Source: Candidatus Aminicenantota bacterium
GTDB lineage: Bacteria; Acidobacteriota; Aminicenantia; Aminicenantales; Aminicenantaceae
Reading direction: 5' to 3'
Assembly (NCBI GenBank): GCA_030607635.1
Contig: JAUWJP010000064.1
Coordinates: 1-8,206, forward strand
Length of the DNA stretch: 8,206 bases
The translations under genes were made by a program, and so were the position numbers. Below are positions 6,444-8,206 of the stretch, piece after piece; positions within the stretch are counted from its first letter, which is position 1; the number at the start of each line of letters is the position of its first letter. The notes beneath the pieces were generated by a model. That model was not told the origin of the DNA and did not search any database. It was given only the letters and a program-made list of their open reading frames with translations.

Positions 6444-6590
6444 GAAATGAGGGTAAGCATCCTTATCTCCGTGATAACTTGTTGCTATGTTCAGGACAAA
6501 GGTTTTGGGAATAGGCTATTTCCCAAAACCTTCTCCAATCACGGCATTGGAGATGCTTCCGAAATGAGGTTGATGCTTACACGATGCTAA
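6444..6590. repeat. Nested inverted-repeat block, possible structured leader RNA or palindromic mobile element
   Basis: Visible pairings are: P1, GTAAGCATC (6453-6461) with GATGCTTAC (6572-6580), 9 bp perfect; H1, a perfect 13-bp stem 6499-6511 with 6520-6532, loop of 8; H2, TCTCCAAT (6532-6539) with ATTGGAGA (6546-6553), loop of 6. An alternative set excludes H2: AAGCATC (6455-6461) with GATGCTT (6552-6558) plus CCGTGAT (6469-6475) with ATCACGG (6538-6544), enclosing H1. GAAATGAGG is directly repeated at 6444-6452 and 6561-6569, and GATGCT occurs at 6552, 6572 and 6583. No T-tract follows any hairpin. The block also holds a 47-codon plus-strand frame (6447-6590) that I judge incidental to the palindromes. 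I recognise no known riboswitch or IS family. Confidence 0.5.
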
Positions 6591-6611
6591 CGAGTCTGGC
6601 TTCTTAATTCA

Positions 6612-6640
6612 TTGAAACTTATCTTAGCTTATGGTAATTT
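6612..6640 (+). promoter_or_regulatory. Proximal promoter candidate of the GWxTD-family gene
   Basis: TTGAAA (6612-6617) and TAATTT (6635-6640) are 17 nt apart, and TG at 6632-6633 gives an extended -10 element. A transcript would start near 6647, leaving a leader of about 15 nt with the ribosome site AGGA at 6652-6655. In that case the palindrome block upstream would not be in the mRNA. Confidence 0.35.
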
Positions 6641-6661
6641 TATTATATAGCAGGACAAAAA

Positions 6662-8206
6662 ATGAAAAAGAACTTTATTCTGATTCTGATCCTCATGGTT
6701 TTAGTTTTTCCTCTATTCTCTGATGAAAAACTTTCTCAGGAACACAAGGATTGGCTCGATACCGCTAAGCCGATTATCACCAAAATGGAGAAGGAAATTT
6801 TCTTACAGCTTAAAACAAATGAAGAGAGGGATCGTTTTATCCAAATTTTCTGGAGACAGCGTGACCCCATGCCTGATACTTCTGAAAATGAGTTTTATAA
6901 GGATTACATGAAGAGAGTCAAGTTTTCGGATTTCAATTTTGGCCGTCAGAGCTCAAGAAGAGGAAATCAGACTGAGAGAGGATATTATTATCTCCTTCTC
7001 GGTCCTCCCCTTGAAAGACAGATTTTCGACACCCAATCCCAATTTCTGCCGCTTGAGTTATGGTATTACAAGGGAGAGACAAGATTCGGACTTCCCCCTT
7101 ACTTTTACCTTCTCTTTTACCAGCCCCAGGGAATTGGCGAATATCGCCTCTATTATCCTGGAGAAGGACCGGAGAAGCTTGTGATTCCTTCTTATTCCGG
7201 AAGCATACTTACTCGCGAACAAGCCTTCCAGGCATTAAAAAAAGCATCAGCAGAGGTGGCAAACGCTTCTCTCAGCTACCTTCCAGCGGAGGGCCACCTG
7301 CGCATGGGAACAATTTCCTCTTCTAATACGATTATCTCCAACGTGCGATCCGTGGCAGAGAAGAAATTTTCTGATGAGTACGCCCGTACTTATCTCACTT
7401 ATAAAGATTATGTTGAAACTGAATACTCTCACAATTTTTTCGAGAGCGGCTATATGGTAAAAGTTTTCGAGAATTTCGGCCAGTCTTTCATTCACTGGGC
7501 TGTGGAGCCTAAAAAGGTAAATTTCGGGTTTTATGACGGCAGACACTATGCCGCTTTCAGCCTTATTCTCAAGATTGAAGATATGCAGGGGAATCCTGTT
7601 TTAGAGCGAGAAGAGGAAATTTCCGTGTGGATAACACCAGAGCAGTACAAGGAACACGAACAGCATCTCTTCTCCATTCAGGATGTGCTCCCCGTTATTC
7701 CGGGTAATTATAAGATGTTTTTTCTGCTCAAGAATAAGACAGCCAAAGATTTCACCTCTTTCCAGACTGAAGTATCCATTCCGGAGAAGAATAGCGGCCC
7801 TTTCCTGAGCAACCTTCTTCTCTATCACAGGTTCAAGAATCTCGGGGAAAACCAGAGACAGGCATTCAAGGCATTTTCCTTTGAGGGGCGCCAATTTCTG
7901 TTCAACGCTGAGAATAACTTTCTTCCCCAGGGAGAAATGGGGGTTTACTGCCAGCTCCATAACTTATCCCCAGAGGATGAAAGCACCAGTGCAATTTTTC
8001 TCCTCGAGATATTTTCTTTGAGTGCAAGCACTCCTGTCATGAGTCATAAAAAGCCCCTGAAGGAAGTCCTGGTTTCAAAATCTGGAGGGATTGAAGTAGG
8101 CCCTTTTTCTCTCAGTTCGTTCGATCCCGGCTATTATCGTGTAGATGTTTCAATCCTCGCCGCCAGCGGTCATAAAGTAATCTCTGAAAGGGGAAATTTT
8201 ATACTC
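6662..8206 (+). CDS. GWxTD-domain-family exported protein, 3' end outside window
   Basis: ATG at 6662, preceded by AGGA (6652-6655) at a 6-nt spacing, opens a frame that stays open to the window edge with 515 codons visible. A signal peptide is clear (basic MKKN, hydrophobic run to about residue 19, likely cut near FS|DE). The GWxTD-family N-terminal region follows: WLDTAKPIITKMEKEIFLQL (31-50), EERDRFIQIFWRQRDPMPDT (54-73), NEFYKDYMKRVKFSDFNFG (76-94), then RGYYYLLLGPPLERQ (106-120) and LELWYYKG (131-138). The name-giving GWxTD pentapeptide reads GNQTE (101-105), so its Trp and Asp are both replaced. Beyond about residue 250 the sequence looks like beta-rich extracellular or periplasmic modules that I cannot name. 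Family function is not established; members are exported and frequent in Acidobacteriota-like and Bacteroidota genomes. It is transcribed divergently from the TonB-type receptor gene. Confidence 0.85.
   Translation, partial: MKKNFILILILMVLVFPLFSDEKLSQEHKDWLDTAKPIITKMEKEIFLQLKTNEERDRFIQIFWRQRDPMPDTSENEFYKDYMKRVKFSDFNFGRQSSRRGNQTERGYYYLLLGPPLERQIFDTQSQFLPLELWYYKGETRFGLPPYFYLLFYQPQGIGEYRLYYPGEGPEKLVIPSYSGSILTREQAFQALKKASAEVANASLSYLPAEGHLRMGTISSSNTIISNVRSVAEKKFSDEYARTYLTYKDYVETEYSHNFFESGYMVKVFENFGQSFIHWAVEPKKVNFGFYDGRHYAAFSLILKIEDMQGNPVLEREEEISVWITPEQYKEHEQHLFSIQDVLPVIPGNYKMFFLLKNKTAKDFTSFQTEVSIPEKNSGPFLSNLLLYHRFKNLGENQRQAFKAFSFEGRQFLFNAENNFLPQGEMGVYCQLHNLSPEDESTSAIFLLEIFSLSASTPVMSHKKPLKEVLVSKSGGIEVGPFSLSSFDPGYYRVDVSILAASGHKVISERGNFIL

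Noticed and set aside
6447..6590. 47-codon plus-strand ORF (starting MRVSILISVITCCYV) across the palindrome block.
   Set aside because: It is built from the inverted-repeat arms, has no ribosome site before its ATG, and shows no recognisable protein features.
7601..7960. 119-codon minus-strand ORF opposite the GWxTD-family gene.
   Set aside because: It lies wholly antisense to a gene with a clear signal peptide and family motifs; no ribosome site or family resemblance.

Overview
The window reads as a stretch of chromosome from a Gram-negative, outer-membrane-bearing bacterium. A TonB-type outer-membrane receptor with an N-terminal carboxypeptidase-regulatory-like domain (Oar-like), a membrane-anchored sulfatase-fold protein with a TPR tail, and a GWxTD-family secreted protein are a combination I associate with Acidobacteriota and Candidatus Aminicenantes. 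That placement is inference from gene content. There is no rRNA or marker gene here to confirm it.

Layout. (1) Positions 3-575 (+) hold the C-terminal end of an MMPL/RND-type membrane exporter whose start lies outside the window. (2) It converges on a 782-residue sulfatase-fold/TPR protein at 615-2963 (-), with only 39 nt between the stop codons. (3) A 339-nt gap (2964-3302) holds a start-less but protein-like 79-codon open frame, a 10-bp inverted repeat, a bulged REP-like hairpin and a strong 12-bp hairpin just past the receptor's stop. (4) A 922-residue TonB-type receptor occupies 3303-6071 (-). (5) A 590-nt AT-rich divergent intergenic region (6072-6661) carries a receptor promoter candidate, two Shine-Dalgarno sequences, a possible 15-codon leader overlapping the receptor start by ATGA, a 10-bp-periodic palindromic site, and a block of nested inverted repeats (6444-6590). 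(6) From 6662 (+) a GWxTD-family exported protein runs off the right edge with 515 codons visible.

Functional links. All four genes encode cell-envelope proteins: an inner-membrane exporter, a membrane-tethered periplasmic hydrolase or transferase, an outer-membrane receptor and an exported protein of unknown function. The receptor and the sulfatase-fold gene share a strand, but a strong hairpin and a 339-nt gap separate them, so co-transcription is not established. No SusD-like partner, sulfatase-maturase, glycosidase or TonB/ExbBD gene is present, so the window does not look like a polysaccharide-utilisation locus.

The points most worth a second look are the nested palindromes before the GWxTD gene, the threonine in place of the formylglycine-forming residue in the sulfatase fold, the altered GWxTD signature, and the start-less open frame between the two minus-strand genes. 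Nothing here is recognisable as a defence system, CRISPR array, prophage or complete mobile element.
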